Part shown: one piece after another, positions 41,065 through 48,487 of the stretch
Numbering within the stretch: the first letter of the stretch is position 1
How the letters are laid out: each line of letters opens with the position of its first letter
Source of the DNA: Minicystis rosea
Lineage (GTDB): Bacteria > Myxococcota_A > Polyangia > Polyangiales > Polyangiaceae
NCBI GenBank assembly: GCA_001931535.1
Contig: CP016211.1
Coordinates: 958,501-1,022,500, forward strand
Length of the DNA: 64,000 nucleotides
Direction of reading: 5' to 3'
The notes under the pieces: generated by a model
The model's database searches: none
Seen by the model: only the letters and a program-made list of their open reading frames with translations
Told to the model about the DNA's origin: nothing
Program-made: the position numbers and the translations under genes

Positions 41065-41967
41065 ATGGACGACCTCAGGATGTTGCGGCTCGTGCGCGCG
41101 CGCCGCTCGCTCGACGGTCTCGCGCTCGGGGACGCGATGGGCAGAGCCCTCGTCGAGATTGGCTCAGGCCGGCCCGCGTTCCGCGAAGCGCCTTGGCGCT
41201 ACACCGATGATACGGAGATGGCCATTGCCATCGTGACGACCCTCGCGGCGCACGGGCGCATCGACCAAGATGCGCTCGCGCTCGAGTTTGCTCGGCGTTT
41301 CTCGGCAGCACCGGAACGTGGTTATGGCGCCATCGCCTACTGGATGCTCACGCGAATCTCGGAGGGCCAGCCGTGGAGGGAGGTCGCTCGCACGCCCTAT
41401 GATGGCCAAGGCTCTCAGGGCAACGGGGCCGCGATGCGCGTCGCGCCGTTGGGTGCCTACTTCGCCGACGACTTGGACCGCGTCGTCCTCGAGGCAGAGG
41501 CTTCCGCGGTCGTCACACACGCACACCCCGAGGGACGAGCCGGCGCGATTGCCGTCGCCGTCGCTGCCGCGATCACGGCAACTGCCGCTCAGGGAGCCAA
41601 GAGCGCTCCCCACCTTTGGGACGAAGTTCTCCGTCGAACGCCGCCGGGTGACACCCATGCTGGCCTGGAGCTCGCAGCCTCTTTCCTGGGAATTCCCCCG
41701 CGTGACGCGTCTCGACGTCTCGGAACTGGCAGGAGAATCCTTGCGAGTGACACGGTACCATTGGCTATCTGGTGCGCGGCATCGCACCTCGACGACTATC
41801 AGGCTGCGATCCTCGCGGCCATCGAGGCCTTCGACAGCCCCGACAGCGATGCCGATACGACTTGCGCCATCGTAGGTGGAATCGTCGCGCTCTCCGCAGC
41901 TCCGGAGACGGTCCCTCCCCGTTGGAAACAGCATCGCGAGCCCCTCCCGAAGGACGGTGCAGGTTGA
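41065..41967 (+). CDS. ADP-ribosylglycohydrolase family protein
   Basis: ATG at 41065 follows GGGAGGATGG and gives 300 residues. The DraG/ARH metal-binding motifs are present: GLALGDAMGRA, YTDDTEMAIAI, the GSQGNGAAMRVAPLGA block and DSDADTTCAIVGGIVAL. They make a dinuclear Mg site that hydrolyses ADP-ribose from an arginine or other acceptor. The family also includes proteins acting on free ADP-ribose derivatives, so the target is open. It is followed by a PP2C-like phosphatase and two small unknown genes. Confidence 0.93.
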   Translation: MDDLRMLRLVRARRSLDGLALGDAMGRALVEIGSGRPAFREAPWRYTDDTEMAIAIVTTLAAHGRIDQDALALEFARRFSAAPERGYGAIAYWMLTRISEGQPWREVARTPYDGQGSQGNGAAMRVAPLGAYFADDLDRVVLEAEASAVVTHAHPEGRAGAIAVAVAAAITATAAQGAKSAPHLWDEVLRRTPPGDTHAGLELAASFLGIPPRDASRRLGTGRRILASDTVPLAIWCAASHLDDYQAAILAAIEAFDSPDSDADTTCAIVGGIVALSAAPETVPPRWKQHREPLPKDGAG

Positions 41968-42022
41968 CCCGTTGGGCAGAAGGGTCTTGCCTCGCGGTCA
42001 AGCTCGCGAGAACGATTGACAC

Positions 42023-42823
42023 ATGACCGCCGCTCGCTTCCGCTCGCGGTTCCTCCTGGCCGGTGCTTCGGTCGTGGGGCCTGCGCACGCTCGTGCCGGG
42101 CGCAACAATCAGGACGCCTGGTCTGCATGGATTGGTGACGATCTCGCCGTATTGGTCGTCGCCGATGGCTGCTCCGGAGGGACTGCGTCCGAGGTCGGTG
42201 CCCACTTCGCTGCTCGCTGGATCGTCGCCCAGGCCGCGCGCCGTTGGAGCCGCCAATGCGTAGGGCGACACGATGCATTCGTGGGCGAGCTCTTCGACGG
42301 GCTTACTCGAGAGCTGGGGATACTGGCCCATTCGCTTTCGCCCGAACCGAGCCAAAGCCCGATGGTCGTTGCGGATCTCCTCCTCACCACGGTGCTCGTC
42401 GCGCTCATCGATCACGACAGTGCTTCGGTGTTTGGCATCGGCGACGGGCTCGTGGTCGTCGATGGTGCGCCCGTCATCCTCGAATCCGATGGGCAGCGAG
42501 GCCCCGAGTACCTCGCCTATCGCCTCTGCAGCCCCGCGGACACTGGATACGATGCGACGTCGATCGCGCCGCGCTTGCTTGCCCGAGCAGAGACCCATGC
42601 CCTGCGCACCCTGGTGCTCGCGACCGACGGCGCAAAGGAGCTTTTGCCGTCGCGCGCCGGCTCGGATCGCCTCACGCCGCTATTCGAGGACGGCGTGGTG
42701 GCTCGCAGGCCGGCGCTGCTCCAACACCGCCTTGCCGAGATCGCGGCCGAGCCTGGGCTCCTCGACGACGACGTCACGCTCGTCGCGCTCATGGCGAATC
42801 CGAGGCACGAGGAAAGGCGATGA
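42023..42823 (+). CDS. PP2C-family (PPM) protein phosphatase-like
   Basis: A 266-residue domain with PP2C motifs: GRNNQDAWSAWI and LVVADGCSGGTASEV (metal-binding Asp), FGIGDGLVVVDG, LATDGAKELL and LDDDVTLVALM (last metal Asp). It is on the short side for the family but all metal ligands seem to be kept. It dephosphorylates Ser/Thr in proteins. No receptor or transmembrane segment. It lies 55 bases after the ADP-ribosylglycohydrolase and likely shares its transcript. Confidence 0.88.
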   Translation: MTAARFRSRFLLAGASVVGPAHARAGRNNQDAWSAWIGDDLAVLVVADGCSGGTASEVGAHFAARWIVAQAARRWSRQCVGRHDAFVGELFDGLTRELGILAHSLSPEPSQSPMVVADLLLTTVLVALIDHDSASVFGIGDGLVVVDGAPVILESDGQRGPEYLAYRLCSPADTGYDATSIAPRLLARAETHALRTLVLATDGAKELLPSRAGSDRLTPLFEDGVVARRPALLQHRLAEIAAEPGLLDDDVTLVALMANPRHEERR

Positions 42824-42863
42824 GCGCAGCCGCCTTGCCCAACGACGGATCCACCGAACGAGG

Positions 42864-43238
42864 ATGATGGCCGACACGACATTCGATCTCTGGTTGGAGC
42901 TCGAGCACGGGCAGCCGCACGCCGAAGAGCACACGAGCGAAGGCTTCGCCAACGTGCAGGTGCGATTGCCCGACGGTCGCAGGTACGCGCTCAACGTCTG
43001 GACGTTCGCGTTCCTCCCCCACGCGCGGTTTCCGTGGCCTTACGACGACACGAGCGGGCTGCCCGCGGAGTACGTCCTCCCGCCGGACCTCTTCGTGGAG
43101 CGGCTGGATCGTCCGACGCTCGAACGCGTGGTCCGGCAACTGCTAGCCAATCGCGAGATGAAATCCGAATGGCTCTGTCCCCCAGAGGAAGCAAGCGTCG
43201 AATCCGATGCTTCACCTCGCCATGGCGACAGGGGATGA
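42864..43238 (+). CDS. Small soluble protein, unknown function
   Basis: About 124 residues from ATG at 42864, with GAGG upstream. It begins with a beta-rich part (TFDLWLELEHGQPH, ANVQVRLPDGRRYALNVWTF), has a DLFVERLDRPTLERVVRQLL helix and ends in a polar tail. I do not recognise a family. The gene is followed after one base by the next start, so it is surely co-expressed with its neighbours. Confidence 0.7.
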   Translation: MMADTTFDLWLELEHGQPHAEEHTSEGFANVQVRLPDGRRYALNVWTFAFLPHARFPWPYDDTSGLPAEYVLPPDLFVERLDRPTLERVVRQLLANREMKSEWLCPPEEASVESDASPRHGDRG

Positions 43239-43239
43239 C

Positions 43240-43560
43240 ATGAGCATGACGGACACGCGCGCATCCCCCTGGCTCCTGCCAGCGCTGGAAGGGCCCCTCG
43301 CCGGCGCAGAAGCGCGCATCGCCGGGCTTCCCCGACCTGAAGGCGCCTCCCCGGGTACACCGCGGGACGTGGTGATGGCGGGATTGCAATCCCACTCCGC
43401 GTATTGGTTCGCTGCAGCGGTCGGTTGGTTGGAACAGGGGTTCCCGATCGACGACGAGATCGCAGCCTTGATCGTTGCCGTTCGTTCGGATGAGCGTTTG
43501 CCTCAGCGTTCTCGGCAGATCGCTTGGAAGCTATTGCGAGCCTGGGAGCGGTCTCGGTAG
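43240..43560 (+). CDS. Small helical protein, unknown function
   Basis: ATG at 43240 with AGGGG six bases before it gives 106 residues; ATG codons at 43207 and 43222 are also in frame but overlap the upstream gene. The sequence is helical with an acidic/hydrophobic pattern (GLQSHSAYWFAAAVGWLEQG, DERLPQRSRQIAWKLLRAWE). No domain recognised. It ends the presumed cassette that includes the ADP-ribosylglycohydrolase and the phosphatase. Confidence 0.65.
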   Translation: MSMTDTRASPWLLPALEGPLAGAEARIAGLPRPEGASPGTPRDVVMAGLQSHSAYWFAAAVGWLEQGFPIDDEIAALIVAVRSDERLPQRSRQIAWKLLRAWERSR

Positions 43561-43825
43561 GGCTCGTCGGCGACGTTGGGGCCGCCGCGCTCCTCAGGGG
43601 CAGGGAAGTGCCCGTGAGCGGTGACACACGACCCTTGTCGCGCGACACGGCGTGCGCGCCCACCCGAGCTGAGCGCGGGCCAGGGGCCATGTCACCTTGC
43701 AAGGCGCTCGCTGCGGGCGCGCTCATCGAGCGATCACGAGCATGGGAGTCGCAAGAGCGATGTCTCGTAAGGGCACGTTACCTCCCATCGAAAGTGCCAA
43801 TCACCCGCATCGGCACATGGACGCT

Positions 43826-43885
43826 CGTCAGTGACGAAAGGCTTTGACATTCGTCAGCGCAAAAAGCCCGTCTGACCGCTGTCAG
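43826..43885. promoter_or_regulatory. Candidate operator/promoter region of the sterol operon
   Basis: Within the 401-base gap 43561-43961, which shows no gene, lie CGTCA-G-TGACG (43826-43836), TTGACA (43844-43849), another CGTCAG (43852) and the inverted repeat CTGAC-CGCT-GTCAG (43872-43885). The same GTCAG/CTGAC half-site thus recurs several times around a -35-like hexamer. A good -10 box is not visible. This looks like a repressor or activator binding region. Confidence 0.5.
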
Positions 43886-43961
43886 CCGCGCCATTCGCTC
43901 GACAAGGCCGCTCGTGTTGAATAAGGCTGAGCGCCGCCACCCGTACCTGCGAGCTTCACCC

Positions 43962-45068
43962 ATGAAATACCTGGTCACCGGCGCCACGGGTCATCTCGGC
44001 GCCAACCTCGTGCGCCGTCTCCTCGACGATGGGCGTGACGTTCGGGTCCTCCTCCGTGCCAAGGACGAGCCCGAGAACGTCGCCGTCGCCGGACTCCCCG
44101 TCGAGATCGCTTATGGCGATCTCCGCGACACCGCCGCCGTGGAAGCTGCCATGGCGGGCATCGATCGCGTCTTCCACGTGGCCGCCAAGATTCAGACCTT
44201 CGTGGGCGGCGAGCGCGAAATCTACGAGACCAACGTCATGGGCACGCGCAACGTGCTCAGGGCAGCGCGGAAGGCCGGCGTGGGCCGCGTCGTCGTCACC
44301 GGATCGTTGAGCGCCGTCGGCATCACTCCGGGACGCGCCAGCAACGAAGACGATCCCTTCTATCCCTTCGAGAAGCACCTTCCCTATGGCTTCACCAAAG
44401 CCTTCGTGGAGCACGAGTGCTGGAAGGCCGTGGCCGAGGGCCAGGACGTGGTGGTCGCCACCTCGTGCGCCATCCTCGGGCCGCACGACTACATCCCTTC
44501 GCGCATGGGCGCCATGGTGCGTGACTTCGCCAATGGCAAGATGAAGGCCTATATCCCGGGCGGGTTCGATTTCGTGTCGGCACACGACATCTCCGCCGGC
44601 CACATCCTCGCCATGGATAAGGGCAAGTCCGGCGAGAAGTACATCTTCAGCACGCGCTTCGTCGAGGTCGACGAGATGATGGGCATGCTCGAGCGCATCA
44701 CCGGCCGCCCGCGCCCGCCGTTCCGGCTCGCGCCCGGGGTGATGAACGCCATCGCCCACGTGTCGAGCTTCGTCCTCACGAACTTCTTCCCCAAGGTCCC
44801 TCAGCGCTTCACGCCCTTCGCCGTGCGTTTCCTTCAGCTCCGCCGCCGCGCCGACATCGGCAAAGCGCAGCGCGAGCTCGGATACGAGCCCACGAGCATT
44901 GAAGATGCGCTGCGCGCTGCCTACGAGCACTTCGTCGAGCGCGGCCTCGTGCCTTCGCCCCTGGTGCCCCGCGGCCCAAGGCCGAGGTCGCCAAAGCCTC
45001 CTCGAACGGCGTCAATGGCGTGGGCGATCACCCCGTCACCGCAGGAGTCGTGTCATGAGCCAGCGTGA
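43962..45068 (+). CDS. sdmB: SdmB-like 3-beta-hydroxysteroid/sterol dehydrogenase (NSDHL-like SDR)
   Basis: An extended short-chain dehydrogenase of about 365 residues: NAD-binding motif YLVTGATGHLGANLV, active-site LPYGFTK (Tyr-x3-Lys) and TGSLSAVG (Ser), with the C-terminal sterol-type extension (APGVMNAIAHVSSFVLTNFF). In bacteria, SdmB is thought to oxidise and decarboxylate the C-4 carboxysterol made by SdmA. ATG at 43962 is the family start. The tail after about residue 335 (LVPRGPRPRSPKPPRT) looks unnatural. One added C near 44967 would instead read PKAEVAKASSNGVNGVG and stop at the ATGA of the next gene, a possible frameshift. As written the gene overlaps sdmA by 14 bases. Confidence 0.82.
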   Translation: MKYLVTGATGHLGANLVRRLLDDGRDVRVLLRAKDEPENVAVAGLPVEIAYGDLRDTAAVEAAMAGIDRVFHVAAKIQTFVGGEREIYETNVMGTRNVLRAARKAGVGRVVVTGSLSAVGITPGRASNEDDPFYPFEKHLPYGFTKAFVEHECWKAVAEGQDVVVATSCAILGPHDYIPSRMGAMVRDFANGKMKAYIPGGFDFVSAHDISAGHILAMDKGKSGEKYIFSTRFVEVDEMMGMLERITGRPRPPFRLAPGVMNAIAHVSSFVLTNFFPKVPQRFTPFAVRFLQLRRRADIGKAQRELGYEPTSIEDALRAAYEHFVERGLVPSPLVPRGPRPRSPKPPRTASMAWAITPSPQESCHEPA

Positions 45069-46221
45069 GAAGCTGATTCCCCTCGGGGTCAAGAAGGCGG
45101 CGCCCCCCGCATTCGAAGAAGCCAAGAATCGCCGGCAGAAGGTGCGCGCCGCGGGCATGCACCCCGACTATTGGTATCCGGCCGAGTGGGATCACAAGCT
45201 CGCCCGTGGCCAGGTCGTCGAGGTGAAGTTCTGGGGCAAGTCCATCGCCCTCTACCGCGGCGACGACGGCTCGATCCACGCCGTGGAGAACCGCTGCCCG
45301 CACCGCCAGCTCAAGCTCTCGAAGGGCGTGGTCAACGGCTGCAACCTCACCTGCGCCTACCATGGTTGGGAGTTCTCCGGCGACGGCCGCTGCGTGACCA
45401 TCCCTCACGATCTGTTCGGCAACAAGCAGCCTCAATTCCAGCTCCAGACGTATCCGGTGCAGGTGCGTTATGGAGTCATCTTCATCTTCCCCGGTGATCC
45501 GGCCCTGGCGGCGACGCGCAAGATCCCCGAGATCCCCGAGCTCGAAGCCGGATCGGCCTGGGGGGTGATGCCGCTCGACTTCGTGCTCGGCGCCCATCAC
45601 TCGATGGTCATCGACAACGTCAGCGATTTCACGCACGCCTTCCTCCACCGCCGGAGCCGCCCTTTCTGGGGCGCGAAGCTCACGAAGCTCGAGGCGGTGG
45701 ACGACTCGGTGCAGCTCTCGTACGAGACCCAGGTCGGGGTGGGGAAGATCTCGGGCCTCTTCGTCGATCGCAAGACGACGAACACCAACTCCATGGATCT
45801 CGCCTACGAGTATCCCTATCAGTGGTCCGACACGGACAAGAAGATCAAGCACTGGCTCTTCGTCCTCCCCATCGACGAGCGGACGACGCGCGCCTTCTTC
45901 ATCTTCTATTTCCACCCCGACACCTTGAAGGTGCCTTTCCTCCCCATCCACCTCCCGAAGCCCGTCCTCGACGTGGTCATGAAGGTGGCGCGCGAGGTGC
46001 TGGTTCGCCCGCTCCTCGCCGAGGACAAGTACGCGGTGGAGGCCGAGCAGGAGGGCTACGACACCCACTTCGACAAGCCCATCGCGGAGCTCAACCCCTG
46101 CGTGCAGAAGTTCCAAGACCTCACCATCCGCAAGTGGGAAGAGCACCTCGCCAAGACCCCGACCCCGAAGCGCGCCCCCGTCACCCGCGGCGAAGGGACG
46201 GCGGAAGAGCTCCGGGACTGA
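45055..46221 (+). CDS. sdmA: SdmA-like Rieske non-haem iron oxygenase (sterol C-4 demethylation)
   Basis: A 388-residue oxygenase. N-terminal Rieske cluster motif C-x-H...C-x2-H: CPHRQLKLSK and CAYHGWEF. The catalytic mononuclear iron site follows (DNVSDFTHAFLH, with Asp and two His). The layout matches bacterial SdmA, which oxidises the C-4 methyl group of sterol precursors before SdmB. It is a single-component oxygenase needing electrons from partner ferredoxin/reductase proteins. The ferredoxin fused to CYP51 downstream is a possible donor. It overlaps sdmB and is followed by a terminator-like hairpin, so the cyclase gene may use read-through or its own promoter. Confidence 0.85.
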   Translation: MSQREKLIPLGVKKAAPPAFEEAKNRRQKVRAAGMHPDYWYPAEWDHKLARGQVVEVKFWGKSIALYRGDDGSIHAVENRCPHRQLKLSKGVVNGCNLTCAYHGWEFSGDGRCVTIPHDLFGNKQPQFQLQTYPVQVRYGVIFIFPGDPALAATRKIPEIPELEAGSAWGVMPLDFVLGAHHSMVIDNVSDFTHAFLHRRSRPFWGAKLTKLEAVDDSVQLSYETQVGVGKISGLFVDRKTTNTNSMDLAYEYPYQWSDTDKKIKHWLFVLPIDERTTRAFFIFYFHPDTLKVPFLPIHLPKPVLDVVMKVAREVLVRPLLAEDKYAVEAEQEGYDTHFDKPIAELNPCVQKFQDLTIRKWEEHLAKTPTPKRAPVTRGEGTAEELRD

Positions 46222-46238
46222 GCTGAACGATTGGCAGA

Positions 46239-46270
46239 AGGGCGCTCTCGCTCCGAGGCAAGCGCCCTTT
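46239..46270 (+). terminator. Terminator-like hairpin after sdmA
   Basis: AGGGCGCT (46239-46246) pairs perfectly with AGCGCCCT (46261-46268) around a 14-base loop, followed by a short T run. It lies 18 bases after the sdmA stop. Confidence 0.55.
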
Positions 46271-46288
46271 CGCTCGTGCGGGGGAGAA

Positions 46289-46392
46289 GGAACGCAAAGG
46301 CGCAAGGGCGCAGAGACGCAAAAAGGCGAGAGAAGGATGGGATTCATCTCTTCATCCTTGCGTCTTTGCCCATTTGTGCCTTTGCGTTTCCT
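46289..46392. repeat. Long imperfect palindrome built of CGCAAAGG-type repeats
   Basis: The left arm starts AACGCAAAGGCGCAAGGGCG at 46291 and the right arm ends TTTGTGCCTTTGCGTTTCC near 46392; they are inverted copies over about 33 bases. Inside are shorter complementary arms AAGGATG (46333) and CATCCTT (46353). Each arm is itself made of GCAAAGG/GACGCAA-type sub-repeats. Similar short palindromic repeats are known as interspersed bacterial intergenic elements; here it sits between sdmA and the cyclase gene. Confidence 0.75.
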
Positions 46393-46462
46393 GTTCGTCT
46401 CTTCTCGTTGAAGCATGGATGTGCGGCGATGCTGATGGCTCGTCAGCGGTGGTGGAGATGAC

Positions 46463-48444
46463 ATGGACCTCGTGACGACCACGGCGCCCCTCCTGCGCGA
46501 CGATGCGCTCGGACGGTCGCTTTCTCACCTGACATCGCTGCAGAAGGCCGATGGATGTTGGGAGGGCGAGGTGGTGTGGAACCCCATGCTCCTCGCTCAA
46601 CACGTCATCGTCCATCGTTTGCTCGGCAAACCGGATTTCGACGACGTCACGCGCGCGCGCATGATTCGGTATTTCGAGGTGTGGCGCACGCCCGAGGGCG
46701 CGTGGGGCATGCACCCGGAGTCCGGGCCTTATGTCTTCTTCACGACCCTCTCGTACGTCGCGCTGCGCATCCTCGGCGTGCCCGCCGAGGATCCTTTGGC
46801 GGCGCGCGCCCGCGCTTTTCTGCGCGCGGCGGAGGGCGGGGTGCTCGCCGTCCCGAGCTGGGGCAAGATCTGGCTCTCGCTGGTCGGTCTCTACGAGTGG
46901 GAGGGCGTGAATCCGATTCCCCCCGAGCTCTTCCTGCTCCCGTCGGCCGCGCCCATCCACCCCGATCGTTATTACTGCCACACCCGTTACATCTACCTCG
47001 CCATCTCGTACCTCTATGGCAGCCGCTTCTCCGGCAGCCTCGGTCCGATCACGCGGGAGCTCCGGCAGGAGCTTTACAAGAGGCCTTATGCGGAGATCGA
47101 TTTCTCCGCCCACCGGCACGATCTCGCGGCCACCGATCTCTACGTCCGGCCCGGGCCCGAGCTGCGCCTCGCGTGGGACGCGCTCGTGCAGATCGAACGT
47201 GTCCTGCCCCCGCGCTCCGCAAAAAAGCTCTCGCGCGCGGCCTCGAGCGGATTCGCTACGAGCTGCGCCAGACACGATATCAGTGCATCTCGCCGGTCAA
47301 CGGCCTGCTCAACGTGCTCGCCCTCTTCGCGCACGATCCGCACGATCCCGAGATCGATCAGGCGCTCGCCGCCGTCGAGGCGTGGCGCTTCGAGGACGAG
47401 CAAGAAGGCATTCGCTTCGTGGGCGCGCGTTCCAACGCTTGGGACACGGCCTTCGCGCTCCGCGCCGCCATCGAAGCGCCGGCATCGGTGCGCCCCGTCG
47501 CGGCCATCCGGCGGGCGTATGCGTGGCTCGTGGACACGCAGATGCTCGACGATCTCCCGGACCGCACGCGCGAAGCCCGCGCCTCGATCCGCGGGGGCTG
47601 GTGCTTCTCCGATGGACAGCACCGCTGGCCCGTGAGCGATTGCACGGCCGAGGCGCTCACCGCCATCCTCTCGGCGCACGAGATTCCCAATCTCATCTCC
47701 GAGCGCGCGCGCCTCTCCGAAGCGCGCATCCGCGAGGCGGTGCGGTTCATCCTCGATCGGCAGAACGACGACGGCGGATTCGGCAGCTACGAAAAGCGCC
47801 GCGGCGGCGCCTTCTTGGAGGCCTTGAATCCCTCCGAGATGTTCGGGAGCTGCATGACGGAGCGTTCGTACGTCGAGTGCACTGCCTCCGCGGTGGGCGC
47901 GCTCGCCCGCATCCGGCGCGCGTATCCCGCGATGGATCGCGCCCGCGTCGACGACGCCATCACCCGCGGCGCGGCCATGATTCGGCGTACGCAGAAGAAC
48001 GATGGATCCTGGGCAGGGTTCTGGGGGGTCAACCGCACGTATGCCATCTTCCACGCGATCGAGGGATTGCGCGCCGCGGGCGCCCGCGAGGACGATGGTG
48101 CCGTGTGGCGCGCCGCCCGCTGGCTCGAACGACACCAGCGCAGCGACGGTGGTTGGGGCGAGCATTACTCCGGTTGTCTCGACGATCGTCACGTCGAGCA
48201 TCCCGAGAGCCAAGTCATCATGACGGCTTGGGCCGTGCTCGCGCTCCTCCACGCCGGCGGCGCCGGATCTCCCGCGGTGGAGCGTGGTTTGGCCTTCCTC
48301 CGCCGCCGGCAGGGGCCGAACGGCGGCTATCCCGAGCAGGCCGTCGCCGGCGTGTTCTTCGGCACCGCCATGCTCCATTACCGCCTCTACAAAGACTACT
48401 TCCCGGCCTGGGCCCTGTCGCGCAGCGCCGCCGAGCACGCCTGA
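46463..48444 (+). CDS. Oxidosqualene cyclase (lanosterol/cycloartenol synthase-like), apparent -1 frameshift
   Basis: The 5' part is open from ATG 46463 (MDLVTTTAPLLRDDALG, GGAG upstream) and carries the cyclase QW-type start (LQKADGCWEGEVVWNP). The rest continues in the -1 frame after AAAAAA at 47221-47226. It contains SNAWDTAFAL and the catalytic VSDCTAEAL of oxidosqualene cyclases (Asp that protonates the epoxide), not the DxDDTA of squalene-hopene cyclases. Repaired length is about 660 residues. A His six residues before the catalytic Asp resembles cycloartenol synthases, while Val two residues before resembles lanosterol synthases. The junction A AAA AAG is also a textbook -1 slippery heptamer. 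Without a shift a 390-residue truncated protein without the active site results. Confidence 0.86.
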
Positions 48445-48487
48445 CCGAGACTCCGCTCCTCGTCTCTCTCGCCCCTTCGAGCACGCC

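Noticed and set aside
46289..46392. rRNA/tRNA or structured riboswitch
   Set aside because: No conserved RNA signature; the structure is explained by short inverted repeats.
46463..48444. Squalene-hopene cyclase
   Set aside because: Active-site motif is VSDCTAE with WDTAFAL, as in oxidosqualene cyclases; DxDDTA is absent.
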